DNA of 64,000 nucleotides from Novosphingobium sp049354825 (GCF_049354825.1 NZ_CP186480.1:186001-250000); one strand, 5' to 3'; shown: positions 6,705 to 14,764, counted from the first letter of the stretch. The notes: generated from the sequence alone by a model not told the origin. Program-made: numbers and translations.

Positions 6705-8240
6705 ATGCCTGATTCGCCCCTCGTGACGTTTCGCAGCCGCTTCCGCCTCCGCCGCCACGCGGCGGAGCGGGCGCCGCGCGGTCCGCTCGAGGCATTTCTG
6801 CGCGCGGTCCCCGGCGCGCGCGAAAGCCTGCTGTTCGGGCTGGCGCTGGCGTTGGTGGCGGGCCTGCCCGCCTACCTGGCGGCCTTCCCGGCGATGACCG
6901 ACTACCCGTCGCACCTGGCGCGCTACGAGGTCATGCTGTTCCGCGACGCGCGGCCGTTCCTGCAGCAGTACTACAACTTCCAGTGGCTGTGGGTCGGCAA
7001 CCTGGGGATCGACATCCTGATGCTGCCGCTGGGCAAGCTGATGGGCGTCGAAAGCGCCGGGCGGCTGGTGGCGATGGCGCTGCCGGTGCTGAACGCGCTG
7101 GGCATCGTCGCGGTCGAATGGGCGCTGCGACGGCGGGTCACGGTGGCGACGCCGCTGGCGGCTGCGCTGGTGTGGCAGCCGGCGATGGCGTTCGGTTTTC
7201 TCAACTACATGCTCAGCCTGGCGATGGCGCTGTTCGCGTTCGCCGCCTGGGTCGAACTGCGCGAGCGGCGCTGGCGCTGGGCGCTGATGATCCCGGTCGG
7301 CGTCGCGGTGTACTTCGCCCACGTGTCGGGCTGGGGCGTGCTGGGGATCATGGTGTTCGGCTATGAATGGCACCGCTCGAAGACGTGGCGCGCGTTCGCG
7401 GCGCCATGGCCGCTGACCTTTCCGCTGCTGTTCTTCATCCTCCACGGCGGCTCGGGCAAGGACTTGCCCAGCTACGGCGCGGCGCCGCTGCTGTTCAAGC
7501 AGACGCTGTGGGTGCGGGCCATGCGCGACCAGGTCGAGTGGCTCGACATCGCCAGCATCTCGATCGTCGGGCTGGCGCTGTTCGCGGCGCTGATGCTGCG
7601 CCGGCTCGACTGGCGACTGAGCTGGGCGGCGCTGTTCATGATGGCGGGATCGCTGGCGATGCCGCGCCACATCTTCGGCGGCGACTATGCCGATTACCGC
7701 CTGATCGGCAGCGGCCTGATCGCCGCGGCGCTGGCGGTGGCGTGGCGGGCGCCGCGCTGGGTGTTCTACCTGGCGCCGGCGCTGTTCCTGGTGCGGCTGG
7801 GGGTGACGACCGAGGCGTGGGTTTCGCAATCGCGCGAGACCGCCGAGGAGGTCGCCGGACTGGCGCTGGTGCCCGAAGGGGCGCGGATCGCCAATGTCGT
7901 GGGCATCACGCGCGGGCGCTGGGCCTTCAACCCGTGGGAACACATCTGCGGCTACGCGGTGATCCGCAAGGACGCGCTGTCGAACTGCAACTTCGCCCTG
8001 CCGGGCGTGCACATGATCTCGCTCGCCGGGCCGCGGCCGCACTGGAACGACCCCAGCCAGCGGCTGTTCGTGTCCAAGGACCACATCCTCGACCTTACCG
8101 ACTACGGCCCGGTGCGCGACATGGACTGGCTGTGGTATGTGGGCGAGGTCCCCGTCATGCTGCCGCCCGGAACGCAGGTGGTCTATGCCACCCGCCATTC
8201 GCTGATCGCGCGGCTGGCCCCGCGCAAGCCCGCCGACTGA
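6705..8240 (+). CDS. Polytopic inner-membrane protein of unknown function
   Basis: A 511-residue protein that I do not recognise at family level. Residues 1-35 are basic and cytosolic. About ten hydrophobic segments follow, starting with LLFGLALALVAGLPAYLAAF (about 43-62) and continuing with LVAMALPVLNALGIVAVEW, PLAAALVWQPAMAFGFLNYM and others to about residue 370. A C-terminal soluble region of about 130 residues contains paired Cys and many aromatic residues (for example NPWEHICGYAVIRKDALSNCNF). The first loop TDYPSHLARYEVM resembles the periplasmic loop of lipid-linked glycosyltransferases (GT-C fold), but a catalytic Asp pair cannot be assigned with confidence. It sits between tRNA-Trp and secE, a place where no such gene is expected. 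It begins 12 bp after the tRNA and probably shares its promoter. Confidence 0.65.
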   Translation: MPDSPLVTFRSRFRLRRHAAERAPRGPLEAFLRAVPGARESLLFGLALALVAGLPAYLAAFPAMTDYPSHLARYEVMLFRDARPFLQQYYNFQWLWVGNLGIDILMLPLGKLMGVESAGRLVAMALPVLNALGIVAVEWALRRRVTVATPLAAALVWQPAMAFGFLNYMLSLAMALFAFAAWVELRERRWRWALMIPVGVAVYFAHVSGWGVLGIMVFGYEWHRSKTWRAFAAPWPLTFPLLFFILHGGSGKDLPSYGAAPLLFKQTLWVRAMRDQVEWLDIASISIVGLALFAALMLRRLDWRLSWAALFMMAGSLAMPRHIFGGDYADYRLIGSGLIAAALAVAWRAPRWVFYLAPALFLVRLGVTTEAWVSQSRETAEEVAGLALVPEGARIANVVGITRGRWAFNPWEHICGYAVIRKDALSNCNFALPGVHMISLAGPRPHWNDPSQRLFVSKDHILDLTDYGPVRDMDWLWYVGEVPVMLPPGTQVVYATRHSLIARLAPRKPAD

Positions 8241-8275
8241 CGGGTTCAGCGGATCGGGCGTGCGGATTGCGCCGC

Positions 8276-8304
8276 TTGCCAAAGCGCGGCGGCATAGCTA
8301 GATG
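8276..8304 (+). promoter_or_regulatory. Predicted promoter of secE-nusG
   Basis: TTGCCA (8276-8281), 17-nt spacer, TAGATG (8299-8304) within GCTAGATGCGCGG. It lies about 120 bp upstream of secE and matches the rnpB promoter element (TTGGCC-N17-TAGATG). This supports its use by the main sigma factor. Confidence 0.5.
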
Positions 8305-8425
8305 CGCGGTGCTTTCCGCCATCGGATAGACTGCCTCGCCCCTCCCGGCACCTGAGCCGGGGCGGCGCGGAGCCCATGGCGAAAGGCACGTTGGAATTCT
8401 TCGGGTAACGGGACTGTAGACAGCG

Positions 8426-8620
8426 ATGGCCAAGACTAGCCCCAGCGAGTTCGTCCGCCAGGTCCAGACCGAGGCGCGCAAGGTCGTGTGGCCCTCGCGC
8501 CAGGAAACGGTCACCACCGCGATCTTCGTCGTCATCCTGATGACGCTCCTGGCGGTCTTCTTCCTGGGCATCGACAGCCTGTTCGGCTGGGTGGTCAAGC
8601 AGTTGCTGTCGCTGGCCTGA
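8426..8620 (+). CDS. secE: Preprotein translocase subunit SecE
   Basis: A 64-residue single-span SecE, the short alphaproteobacterial form. It clamps the SecY channel in the inner membrane. The amphipathic segment FVRQVQTEARKVVWPSRQET holds the conserved 'KVxWPSRxET' motif and is followed by the transmembrane helix TAIFVVILMTLLAVFFLGIDSLFGWVVKQLL. The nusG start is 49 bp downstream, and co-transcription is the rule for this pair. Confidence 0.95.
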   Translation: MAKTSPSEFVRQVQTEARKVVWPSRQETVTTAIFVVILMTLLAVFFLGIDSLFGWVVKQLLSLA

Positions 8621-8669
8621 TCCGGCGCCCGATCCCCGCACCCACGCTTAACGGAAAGCTTCGCACGAC

Positions 8670-9206
8670 ATGGCCCGCTGGTACATCATCCACGCCTATT
8701 CCGGTTTCGAGAACAAGGTCCGCGATTCGATCGTTTCCGAGGCCGAGCGCATGGGCCTGACCCAGCTGGTCGAGGCGGTCGAAGTCCCGCACGAGACCGT
8801 GACCGAGGTCAAGCGCGGCAAGAAGGTCCAGTCCGAGCGCAAGACGATGCCGGGCTACGTGCTGGCCAAGCTGGCGATGACCGACGACGTCTATCACCTG
8901 GTCAAGAACACCCCCAAGGTCACCGGCTTCCTGGGCGGCAGCGGCAAGCCGCAGCCGATCTCCGACCGCGAGGCGGCGCGCTATTTCGGCGCCCGCGACG
9001 AGATGGCGGCCGAGCCCAAGCGCCACATCAACGTCGATTACGAGATCGGCGATTCGGTGAAGGTCCTCGACGGGCCGTTCGCCAGCTTCAACGGCCTGGT
9101 CGAAGAGCTCGATTTCGACAAGAACCGGGTCAAGGTCTCGGTTTCGATCTTCGGCCGCGCAACCCCGGTCGAGCTCGATTTCGAGCAGGTCGAACTCAGC
9201 AAGTAA
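8670..9206 (+). CDS. nusG: Transcription termination/antitermination factor NusG
   Basis: A 178-residue NusG. The NGN domain starts at once (RWYIIHAYSGFENKV) and contains EVKRGKKVQSERKTMPGYVLAKLAMTDDVYHLVKNTPKVTGFLGG. The C-terminal KOW domain (about 122-178) contains GDSVKVLDGPFASFNGLVEELDFDKNRVKVSVSIFGR. NusG binds RNA polymerase and suppresses pausing; its KOW domain binds Rho or S10. Normally rplK follows directly. Here a ClC channel gene intervenes. Confidence 0.96.
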   Translation: MARWYIIHAYSGFENKVRDSIVSEAERMGLTQLVEAVEVPHETVTEVKRGKKVQSERKTMPGYVLAKLAMTDDVYHLVKNTPKVTGFLGGSGKPQPISDREAARYFGARDEMAAEPKRHINVDYEIGDSVKVLDGPFASFNGLVEELDFDKNRVKVSVSIFGRATPVELDFEQVELSK

Positions 9207-9216
9207 GGAGGGCGGC

Positions 9217-10536
9217 TTGGCCCCGCGACCCGAAAGGCGCGCCCGGGGTCAAGAACGGGCCTGGCTCCTGCCGCTCAGGAACGGCGCCGCCGCCGTCAGC
9301 GCGGTAGAAATGCGCCGCCGCGCCGCCACGGTGCTGGGCGCGGTGGCGCTCGGCCTCGCCGGCGTGGCGTTCGCCTGGGCGGGCGAATTTTCGCAGAACT
9401 TCTTCGCCGGCCTGGTGCGGATCTGGCCGTGGCTGCCGATCGTGCTGACGCCTGCCGGCTTCGCGCTGGTTACCTGGGCGACCCGCCGGTTCGCCCCGGC
9501 GGCAAGCGGATCGGGCATCCCGCAAGTCATGGCGGCCGCGCGCCAGCCGCAACGCGCCGCCACCGGCGCGCTGGTTTCGCTGCGCAGCGCGCTGGTGAAG
9601 GTGGCGGGCACCCTGGCGATGCTGATGGTGGGCGGTTCGGTCGGGCGCGAAGGGCCGACGGTGCAGCTCAGCGCCGCGGTGGGCGTGGCGGTGCACCGCT
9701 GGCTGCGCGTGCCGATTACCGCCGGGGTCATCATCGCCGGCGGCGCGGCCGGCATCGCCGCGGCGTTCAACACCCCGCTGGCGGGGGTCGCCTTCGCGAT
9801 CGAGGAATTGGCCGCCGCGTTCGAGCAGAAGGTGGCGGTGCTGGTCATGGCGGCGGTGCTGATCGCCGGCCTGGTCTCGCTCGGCGTGGCGGGCGACTAC
9901 GTCTATTTCGGCGCCATGAGCCAGAAACTGCCGCTGGCCTCGATGCTGGTCGGGGCGCCGCTGGCCGGACTGAGCGGCGGGGTGGCCGGCGCGGCCTTCG
10001 CGCGCACGCTGATCGCCTTTCGTGCCTCGGCGCACCCGGCACTGGCGGCGGCGCGGGCGCGGCCGATCGCCTTCGCGGCGGCCTGCGGGCTGATGGTCGC
10101 GCTGGTCGGCCTGGCGAGCCGCGGGCTGACCTGGGGCACGGGCTATGAGACGACGCGGCAGCTGCTTCAGGGAACGACGGTGTCGTGGCTGTTCGGGCCG
10201 GGCAAGTTCCTCGCCGCGCTGGCAACCGCGCTGTCGGGCGCGCCGGGCGGGATCTTCGCGCCGTCGCTGTCGGTCGGGGCGGGGCTGGGCCAGCTCCTCG
10301 GGCTGGTGTTCCCGCCGCAGCAATCGGGCGCGCTGGTGCTGCTGGGCATGATCGGCTTTTTCACCGGGGTCGTGCGCGCGCCGCTGACCGCGGTGATCAT
10401 CGTGATGGAAATGACCGCCGACCGCACGATGATCCTGCCGCTGTTCGCCACCGCGCTGATCGCCGACTGGACCAGCGCGGGCCTGTGCCGCGACAAGCTG
10501 TACCACGCGCTGTCGCTGGGCTTCGCCGACCGCTGA
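9217..10536 (+). CDS. ClC-family chloride channel/antiporter
   Basis: A 439-residue ClC protein. The three chloride-filter signatures are GSGIPQV (about 91-97), GSVGREGPTVQL (about 140-151) with the gating-type Glu after GR, and the later GAPGGIFAPSLSVGAGLG (about 345). GIAAAFNTPLAGVAFAIEEL is the conserved helix preceding the first inner gate. No C-terminal CBS domains are present. The best start is TTG 9217 because AGGAGG (9207-9212) lies just ahead of it; ATG 9310 would drop about 31 basic residues. The gene begins only 10 bp after nusG and ends about 150 bp before rplK, so it interrupts the usual nusG-rplK junction and is probably read through from the secE promoter. Confidence 0.9.
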   Translation: MAPRPERRARGQERAWLLPLRNGAAAVSAVEMRRRAATVLGAVALGLAGVAFAWAGEFSQNFFAGLVRIWPWLPIVLTPAGFALVTWATRRFAPAASGSGIPQVMAAARQPQRAATGALVSLRSALVKVAGTLAMLMVGGSVGREGPTVQLSAAVGVAVHRWLRVPITAGVIIAGGAAGIAAAFNTPLAGVAFAIEELAAAFEQKVAVLVMAAVLIAGLVSLGVAGDYVYFGAMSQKLPLASMLVGAPLAGLSGGVAGAAFARTLIAFRASAHPALAAARARPIAFAAACGLMVALVGLASRGLTWGTGYETTRQLLQGTTVSWLFGPGKFLAALATALSGAPGGIFAPSLSVGAGLGQLLGLVFPPQQSGALVLLGMIGFFTGVVRAPLTAVIIVMEMTADRTMILPLFATALIADWTSAGLCRDKLYHALSLGFADR

Positions 10537-10539
10537 GCC

Positions 10540-10567
10540 TTGCAATCGGCGCGCGGATCGCTAATGC
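10540..10567 (+). promoter_or_regulatory. Predicted promoter of rplK-rplA
   Basis: TTGCAA (10540-10545), 16-nt spacer, TAATGC (10562-10567) within GCTAATGCGCGC, which resembles the secE -10 region. Transcription from here would leave a leader of about 115 nt before rplK. Confidence 0.4.
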
Positions 10568-10647
10568 GCGCGTCTTCGTCCCGGCTGCCGCCGGGCGATT
10601 CCGTGCGGGAGAAGGGCTTGCGCCCTTTGTCTGACCGCTCACTCTGA

Positions 10648-10666
10648 GCCGGCCCCGCGGGCCGGC
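10648..10666 (+). other. Stem-loop in the rplK leader
   Basis: A perfect 8-bp stem GCCGGCCC/GGGCCGGC with a CGC loop ends 9 nt before the AAAGGAGG ribosome-binding site of rplK. In many bacteria L1 represses the L11-L1 operon by binding the leader. A GC-rich hairpin here could be part of such a site, but I cannot confirm the 23S-like L1 target. Confidence 0.4.
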
Positions 10667-10689
10667 AACAGGAAGAAAGGAGGCCCATC

Positions 10690-11121
10690 GTGGCCAAGAA
10701 GATCGAAGGTTACATCAAGCTGCAGGTGCCTGCGGGCAAGGCCAATCCGTCGCCGCCGATCGGCCCGGCGCTGGGCCAGCGCGGCGTCAACATCATGGAA
10801 TTCTGCAAGGCGTTCAACGCCGCCACGCAAGAACTCGAGAACGGCATGCCGATCCCGACCATAATCACGGTCTATGCGGATCGCAGCTTTACGTTCGTCA
10901 CCAAGACGCCCCCGGCCAGCTTCCTGATCAAGAAGGCCGCCAACCTCAAGGCCGGCTCGAAGGAGCCGGGCAAGATTTCGGCCGGCACGATCAAGCGTTC
11001 GGCCCTGGCCGAAATCGCGCAGACGAAGATGGCCGATCTCAACGCCAACGACATCGATCAGGCGACCAAGATCATCGAAGGCAGCGCCCGCTCGATGGGC
11101 CTGCAGGTCGTGGAGGGTTAA
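10690..11121 (+). CDS. rplK: 50S ribosomal protein L11
   Basis: A 143-residue L11. It opens with AKKIEGYIKLQVPAGKANPSPPIGPALGQRGVNIMEFCKAFN, whose PP and GPALGQ residues form the conserved N-terminal domain bound by release factors and thiopeptides. The C-terminal rRNA-binding domain ends in IIEGSARSMGLQVVEG. The start codon is GTG at 10690, supported by AAGGAGG seven bases upstream. It is followed after 4 bp by rplA. Confidence 0.97.
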   Translation: MAKKIEGYIKLQVPAGKANPSPPIGPALGQRGVNIMEFCKAFNAATQELENGMPIPTIITVYADRSFTFVTKTPPASFLIKKAANLKAGSKEPGKISAGTIKRSALAEIAQTKMADLNANDIDQATKIIEGSARSMGLQVVEG

Positions 11122-11125
11122 GGAC

Positions 11126-11827
11126 ATGGTGATGAACAGCAAGAAGCAGAAGGCGCTGGCCACCAAGCTGGGTGACAACCAGAAGCTCTACGCCGTCGAC
11201 GAGGCGATCCAGACCCTCAAGGACCTGAAGTCCGCCAAGTTCGACGAGACGATCGAGATCGCCATGAACCTCGGCGTCGATCCGCGCCACGCCGACCAGA
11301 TGGTCCGCGGCATGGTCACGCTGCCCTCGGGCACCGGCAAGGACGTCAAGGTTGCCGTGTTCGCGCGCGGCGACAATGCCGACAAGGCGCTGGCCGCCGG
11401 CGCCGACAAGGTCGGTGCGGAAGACCTGCTCGAGGACATGCAGAACGGCAACCTCGACTATGGCCGCGTCATCGCCACGCCCGACATGATGGGCGTCGTG
11501 GGCCGGCTGGGCAAGGTGCTGGGCCCCAAGGGCCTGATGCCGAACCCGAAGCTGGGCACGGTCACGCCGAACGTCGCCGAAGCGGTCAAGGCTGCCAAGG
11601 GCGGCCAGATCGAGTTCCGCGTCGAGAAGGCCGGCATCATCCACGGCGGCATCGGCAAGGCGAGTTTCTCGAACGAGGCGCTGCGCGCCAACTTCGACGC
11701 GTTCGTCGACGCCATCGTCAAGGCGAAGCCCGCCGGCGCCAAGGGCAAGTACCTGCAGAAGGTCGGCCTGTCGTCGTCGATGGGCCCCGGCCTGAAGATC
11801 GACGTCGCCCAGATCCACGGCGGCTGA
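11126..11827 (+). CDS. rplA: 50S ribosomal protein L1
   Basis: A 233-residue L1 with the usual two domains: RNA-binding domain I from both ends and domain II in the middle (about 70-160). The signature GPKGLMPNPKLGTVTPNVAEAVKAAKGGQIEFRVEK (split at residues 132-167) is complete. L1 binds the 23S stalk, and in many bacteria its own mRNA leader. Co-transcribed with rplK; a strong terminator follows at 11857. Confidence 0.97.
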   Translation: MVMNSKKQKALATKLGDNQKLYAVDEAIQTLKDLKSAKFDETIEIAMNLGVDPRHADQMVRGMVTLPSGTGKDVKVAVFARGDNADKALAAGADKVGAEDLLEDMQNGNLDYGRVIATPDMMGVVGRLGKVLGPKGLMPNPKLGTVTPNVAEAVKAAKGGQIEFRVEKAGIIHGGIGKASFSNEALRANFDAFVDAIVKAKPAGAKGKYLQKVGLSSSMGPGLKIDVAQIHGG

Positions 11828-11856
11828 TCCAGCCACCTGCCTGACGGCATGAATTG

Positions 11857-11890
11857 AAGGGCCGGCGGAGCGATCCGCCGGCCCTTCGTT
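11857..11890 (+). terminator. Rho-independent terminator after rplA
   Basis: Perfect 13-bp stem (11857-11869 with 11874-11886), GCGA loop, then a T-containing tail TTCGTTCGTT. The convergent regulator gene ends 4 bp beyond, so the element may serve both strands. Confidence 0.8.
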
Positions 11891-11893
11891 CGT

Positions 11894-12175
11894 TCAGGCG
11901 CCGACCAGGCTTTGCAGCGCGGCGACATGTCCTTCGAAGGCGCGTCTCCCGGGGCCGGTGCGCTCCACCCAGGTACGCTGGCGGCCGTCGAGCGCCTGCT
12001 TGCGCAAGGACACGTAGCCGGCCTCGACCAGCGCCGAGAGGTGCTTGGACAGCACCGAATCGCTGACCTGGACGATGTCGCGCAGGCGGTCGAACGCCAT
12101 TTCGCTAACGCTGCCGAGCACGCCCATGATCTGCAGCCGGGTGACCGGGTGAATGACCGGATCGAGCCCGCTCAC
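11894..12175 (-). CDS. Winged-helix transcriptional regulator
   Basis: A 93-residue protein that is almost entirely one winged HTH. The start is GTG 12175, whose GTGA overlaps the stop of the upstream membrane protein. HPVTRLQIMGVLGSVSEMAFDRLRDIVQVSDSVLSKHLSALVEAGYV gives helix-turn-helix with the recognition helix SDSVLSKHLSALVEAGYV. RKQALDGRQRTWVERTGPGRRAF is the wing and last helix. It belongs to the MarR/PadR-like 'HTH_34' group of small regulators, often paired with a small membrane protein. It has no ligand-binding domain, so the membrane partner may control it. Three copies of one palindrome (12635-12704) precede this two-gene operon and are the likely operator. Confidence 0.8.
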   Translation of the reverse strand: MSGLDPVIHPVTRLQIMGVLGSVSEMAFDRLRDIVQVSDSVLSKHLSALVEAGYVSLRKQALDGRQRTWVERTGPGRRAFEGHVAALQSLVGA

Positions 12176-12621
12176 GTCCGCCGCCCACGGCGCAGGTCGG
12201 CCAGGTAGATCGCCTGCCACCAATAGCTTCCCGCCAGCCCCACCGCCACGCCGGCCAGGCCCGCCATCGGCGCGCCCCATGCGATGCCCTGCCGGGTCAG
12301 CGCGATCGCGGCCAGCGTCAGCGCCAGGACCAGCGCCATGATGATCCCCGTTGCCAGCCGGGTCGGGCCATGGCGCCAACCATTGAGGAAGCTGCCCGTG
12401 CGCGCCAGGTCCCAGTGACGGATCACCACCGCGCCGATCACCACCAGTCCGTCGCCGATGAGGTTCAATGGCACCGGCAGGCCCTGGACCGCGATCAGCG
12501 CGCCGGTCAGCACGCCGAACGCCAGGTGGCGCCGGAACGGATAGTCGTACTGCGCGGCCACGTCGGCGCGCGACTGCTCCAGTGCGCGCAGCGCCTGTGC
12601 GGCTTCATTCGATTCGGTCAT
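12172..12621 (-). CDS. Four-helix membrane protein paired with the winged-helix regulator
   Basis: A 149-residue protein. The start ATG 12621 has GAGAGGG upstream and begins MTESNEAAQALRALEQSRADVAAQYDYPFRRHLAF, a cytosolic region with a Tyr/Arg-rich end. Four hydrophobic segments follow: FGVLTGALIAVQGLPV, LIGDGLVVIGAVVI, LATGIIMALVLALTLAAIAL and GLAGVAVGLAGSYWWQAIYLADL. I recognise no enzyme motif. Small membrane proteins of this kind are often encoded with HTH regulators of the same class, and the GTGA coupling suggests equal synthesis of both. Function unknown. Confidence 0.72.
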   Translation of the reverse strand: MTESNEAAQALRALEQSRADVAAQYDYPFRRHLAFGVLTGALIAVQGLPVPLNLIGDGLVVIGAVVIRHWDLARTGSFLNGWRHGPTRLATGIIMALVLALTLAAIALTRQGIAWGAPMAGLAGVAVGLAGSYWWQAIYLADLRRGRRT

Positions 12622-12634
12622 CGGCTTGCCCTCT

Positions 12635-12704
12635 CTTTCCAATATGGAAAGCGGTAGCGCATCACTTTCCATCTTGGCAAGAGATAGTTTTCCAATTTGG
12701 AAAA
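12635..12704. promoter_or_regulatory. Triple palindromic operator, consensus YTTTCCA-N3-TGGMAAR
   Basis: Three copies of one 17-bp palindrome. Site 1 is CTTTCCA-ATA-TGGAAAG (12635-12651). Site 2 is CTTTCCA-TCT-TGGCAAG (12665-12681, one mismatch). Site 3 is TTTTCCA-ATT-TGGAAAA (12688-12704). Centres are 30 and 23 bp apart. They fill the gap between the upstream lipoprotein gene (stop at 12705) and the membrane-protein/regulator operon, and site 1 is 13 bp from the start codon. This is what an autoregulated operator for the winged-helix protein would look like. Each site is AT-rich in an otherwise GC-rich region. Confidence 0.75.
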
Positions 12705-13262
12705 TCAGTCCAGCGCGGCGCGCGTGTAGCACTCGGTCAGGAAGGCGAGCGGCGCGCCGCTCGGCAGGCGCAGCAGCGCGATTTGAGAGAGGACCGTGCC
12801 CGCCGGGCAGCCCGGCTCGCCGCCGCGCCGTTCGTCCAGGGTCTCACGCCGGAAGGCCAGCGGGGCGGCGATCTTGCCGAACGGAACGTCGCCGGCGCCG
12901 AGCGCCGCGTTCATTTCGGGCGTGAGACGGTCGGCCGCGTACCAGTTGTGCGCGACCGACAGCACGCGGTCCCCGCACGACAATTCGACATGGCGGTAGC
13001 CGAGCGGCGCAGCGGCGGACACGCCGAGACGCTGGCGCAGCCGCGCCGGTTCGGCGGGCGGGTCGCCTGCGACGCGCCGCGCGGTGATGTGCGGGTCGGC
13101 GGCAAAGCCGCGCGCCGTGCACCACTGCTCGAGCGCGACCGTGGCGCTGTCGTGCGCGGCGAGCATGCGTTCCAGCGCGGCGACCGATCCGTCCGGCGCG
13201 CTACAGCCGCCCAGCGCCGGCGCTAACGCCACCACCATGCCAAGGCTGCGCCCCGCGGTCAC
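12705..13262 (-). CDS. Putative lipoprotein with UbiC-like (chorismate lyase-fold) region
   Basis: A 185-residue protein. The GTG start at 13262 overlaps the stop of the M28 peptidase gene (GTGA). The N-terminus MVVALAPALGGCSAPDG looks like a lipoprotein signal with Cys at the lipobox. The region HVELSCGDRVLSVAHNWYAADRLTPEMNAALGAGDVPFGKI (split about 105-145), followed by LAFRRETLDERR, resembles proteins of the chorismate pyruvate-lyase fold. Export and lack of ubiquinone genes nearby argue against a true UbiC. A secreted or lipid-anchored relative of unknown role is the safest reading. It is the last gene of a coupled operon with an M28 peptidase and a CinA-like gene. Confidence 0.6.
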   Translation of the reverse strand: MTAGRSLGMVVALAPALGGCSAPDGSVAALERMLAAHDSATVALEQWCTARGFAADPHITARRVAGDPPAEPARLRQRLGVSAAAPLGYRHVELSCGDRVLSVAHNWYAADRLTPEMNAALGAGDVPFGKIAAPLAFRRETLDERRGGEPGCPAGTVLSQIALLRLPSGAPLAFLTECYTRAALD

Positions 13263-14764
13263 GATGCCGGCCTGAGCTTGCTGCCCTTCTTCCATGCCGG
13301 CGCGGCGGGCTGGCCGGCAACACGTTCGACCAGCGCGTAGAAGAAGCGGTTGAAGTCAGCCGCCGCCTGCCAGTCCATCGGTTGCTTCAGGTCGTCCTGC
13401 GGCTTGTGATAGCCGGTCCGGTACCAGCCTCGGTAGATCCCCTCGCTGCGCGATCCGGGGGTGTAGCCGAACACGAAGTTCACGCCCGGCACGCCCGCCT
13501 GGATGAAGGGCCAGTGGTCGGTGCGGCGCAGCAGCCCGCGCTCGGGCTCGGGATCGTCCTGCACGGCAATGCCGCGCGCGGCGGCGACCGCGCTGGCATC
13601 CTCGCCCAGCGTCGTATCGGTGCGGGCGTGGACGGTCAGCAGCTTCAGCGGAAAGATCGGCCGCAACTGGTCGAGGTTGATGACGCCGGCGATCTTGCTC
13701 AACGGCCGCGTCGGGTGGGCGACGAACCAGCGCGATCCGAGCAGGCCCTTTTCCTCGCCCGTCCAGGCAGCGAAGATCACCGGCCGCGCAAAGCCCCTGC
13801 CGCGGCGCCGTTCGGCCAGCCGTACCAGCAGCGCCACGTAGGCCGCGTCGTCGAGCGTGCCGTTGTAGATCGCGTCGCCCTTGACCGCGCGGCCGCGGCC
13901 ATAGCCGTCGAGGTGGGCCGACAGCACGATCGCCTGGTCCGCGAGTTTCGGATCGGTGCCGGGCAGCACGCCGACCACGTTGGGGGACGTCAGCCGCCTG
14001 CTGGCGGTGGCAAAACCCAGCCGCGCCAGTCCGCCGTCGAGCGCGGGCAGCGGCTCGCCGGCGGCGCCCTTGCGGATCAGCACGGCGGCATCGACGCCGG
14101 GCAGCAGCAGGCGCAGCGCGTCGGCATTGAGCGTCAGACGCGGGAAGGGATCGGGCGGCGGCGCAGTGCCGGCGATGTCGACGCTGCGCGCATAGGCATA
14201 GGGCCAGCGCGGCGGCTCGCGCGTGAAGCCGGGATCGGCGATCGAAACCAGCCCGGCCGCGCCGGCGTTCAGCACCGCCGCCTCGCGCTCGGCCGCGGTG
14301 GTGAGGCCGGGCTTGCGCGTCGCGTGGCAGACCACCAGCTTGCCGCGCACGTCGCCAAGGGCGCCGCGCGCGCAGTAGCCGCGATAGGCAACCCGCGCCG
14401 ACAGCGCGGCGGGCAGGGCGCCGTCGGGCACCACGGTGAACTGGTCGAGGAAGACGAGCGGCTTGCCATCGACGCTGAAGCGCGCCGCGGTAACCGCGGT
14501 CTCCTCCAGGGGAATGCGCTGGAAGAAGCCGCCGTTTTCACCCGCGGGGCGAACGCCGGCTGCCGCCAGCCGCGCAGCAACCATGCGGGCGGCGCGCTCA
14601 TGCCCGGGGGAGCCGGTATCGCGGCCCTGCATGGCATCGTTCGAAAGCGCCGCGGTCAGCGCCCACCAGGCGCGCGAATCGGCATCGACCGGTCCGCGCG
14701 GCGCCGCGCCGCCAGCGGCGAGCGCCGCCGCGCCCAGGATCGTCAGACGGAGCCTAGATGCCAC
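13259..14764 (-). CDS. Exported M28-family metallopeptidase
   Basis: A 501-residue peptidase. The start GTG 14764 overlaps the end of the CinA-like gene by 11 bp and begins VASRLRLTILGAAALAAGGAAP, a signal peptide. A PA-type insert lies at about 120-210. The M28 catalytic domain follows with zinc ligands in SAHLDGYG, GTLDDAAY, WTGEEKGLLGS, INLDQ and TDHWPF. The usual 'NGxxDNAS' is here NGTLDDAA, which keeps the bridging Asp. It should be an aminopeptidase or carboxypeptidase acting in the periplasm. A second, unlinked M28 gene lies at 21373. The stop overlaps the start of the UbiC-like gene. Confidence 0.86.
   Translation of the reverse strand: MASRLRLTILGAAALAAGGAAPRGPVDADSRAWWALTAALSNDAMQGRDTGSPGHERAARMVAARLAAAGVRPAGENGGFFQRIPLEETAVTAARFSVDGKPLVFLDQFTVVPDGALPAALSARVAYRGYCARGALGDVRGKLVVCHATRKPGLTTAAEREAAVLNAGAAGLVSIADPGFTREPPRWPYAYARSVDIAGTAPPPDPFPRLTLNADALRLLLPGVDAAVLIRKGAAGEPLPALDGGLARLGFATASRRLTSPNVVGVLPGTDPKLADQAIVLSAHLDGYGRGRAVKGDAIYNGTLDDAAYVALLVRLAERRRGRGFARPVIFAAWTGEEKGLLGSRWFVAHPTRPLSKIAGVINLDQLRPIFPLKLLTVHARTDTTLGEDASAVAAARGIAVQDDPEPERGLLRRTDHWPFIQAGVPGVNFVFGYTPGSRSEGIYRGWYRTGYHKPQDDLKQPMDWQAAADFNRFFYALVERVAGQPAAPAWKKGSKLRPAS

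Noticed and set aside
6594..8282. 562-residue minus-strand frame opposite the membrane protein upstream of secE
   Set aside because: His/Arg/Gln-rich, overlaps the tRNA, typical GC-rich shadow frame.
9196..10545. 449-residue minus-strand frame opposite the ClC gene
   Set aside because: Arg/His/Gly-rich, no motif; the plus-strand frame has all ClC signatures.
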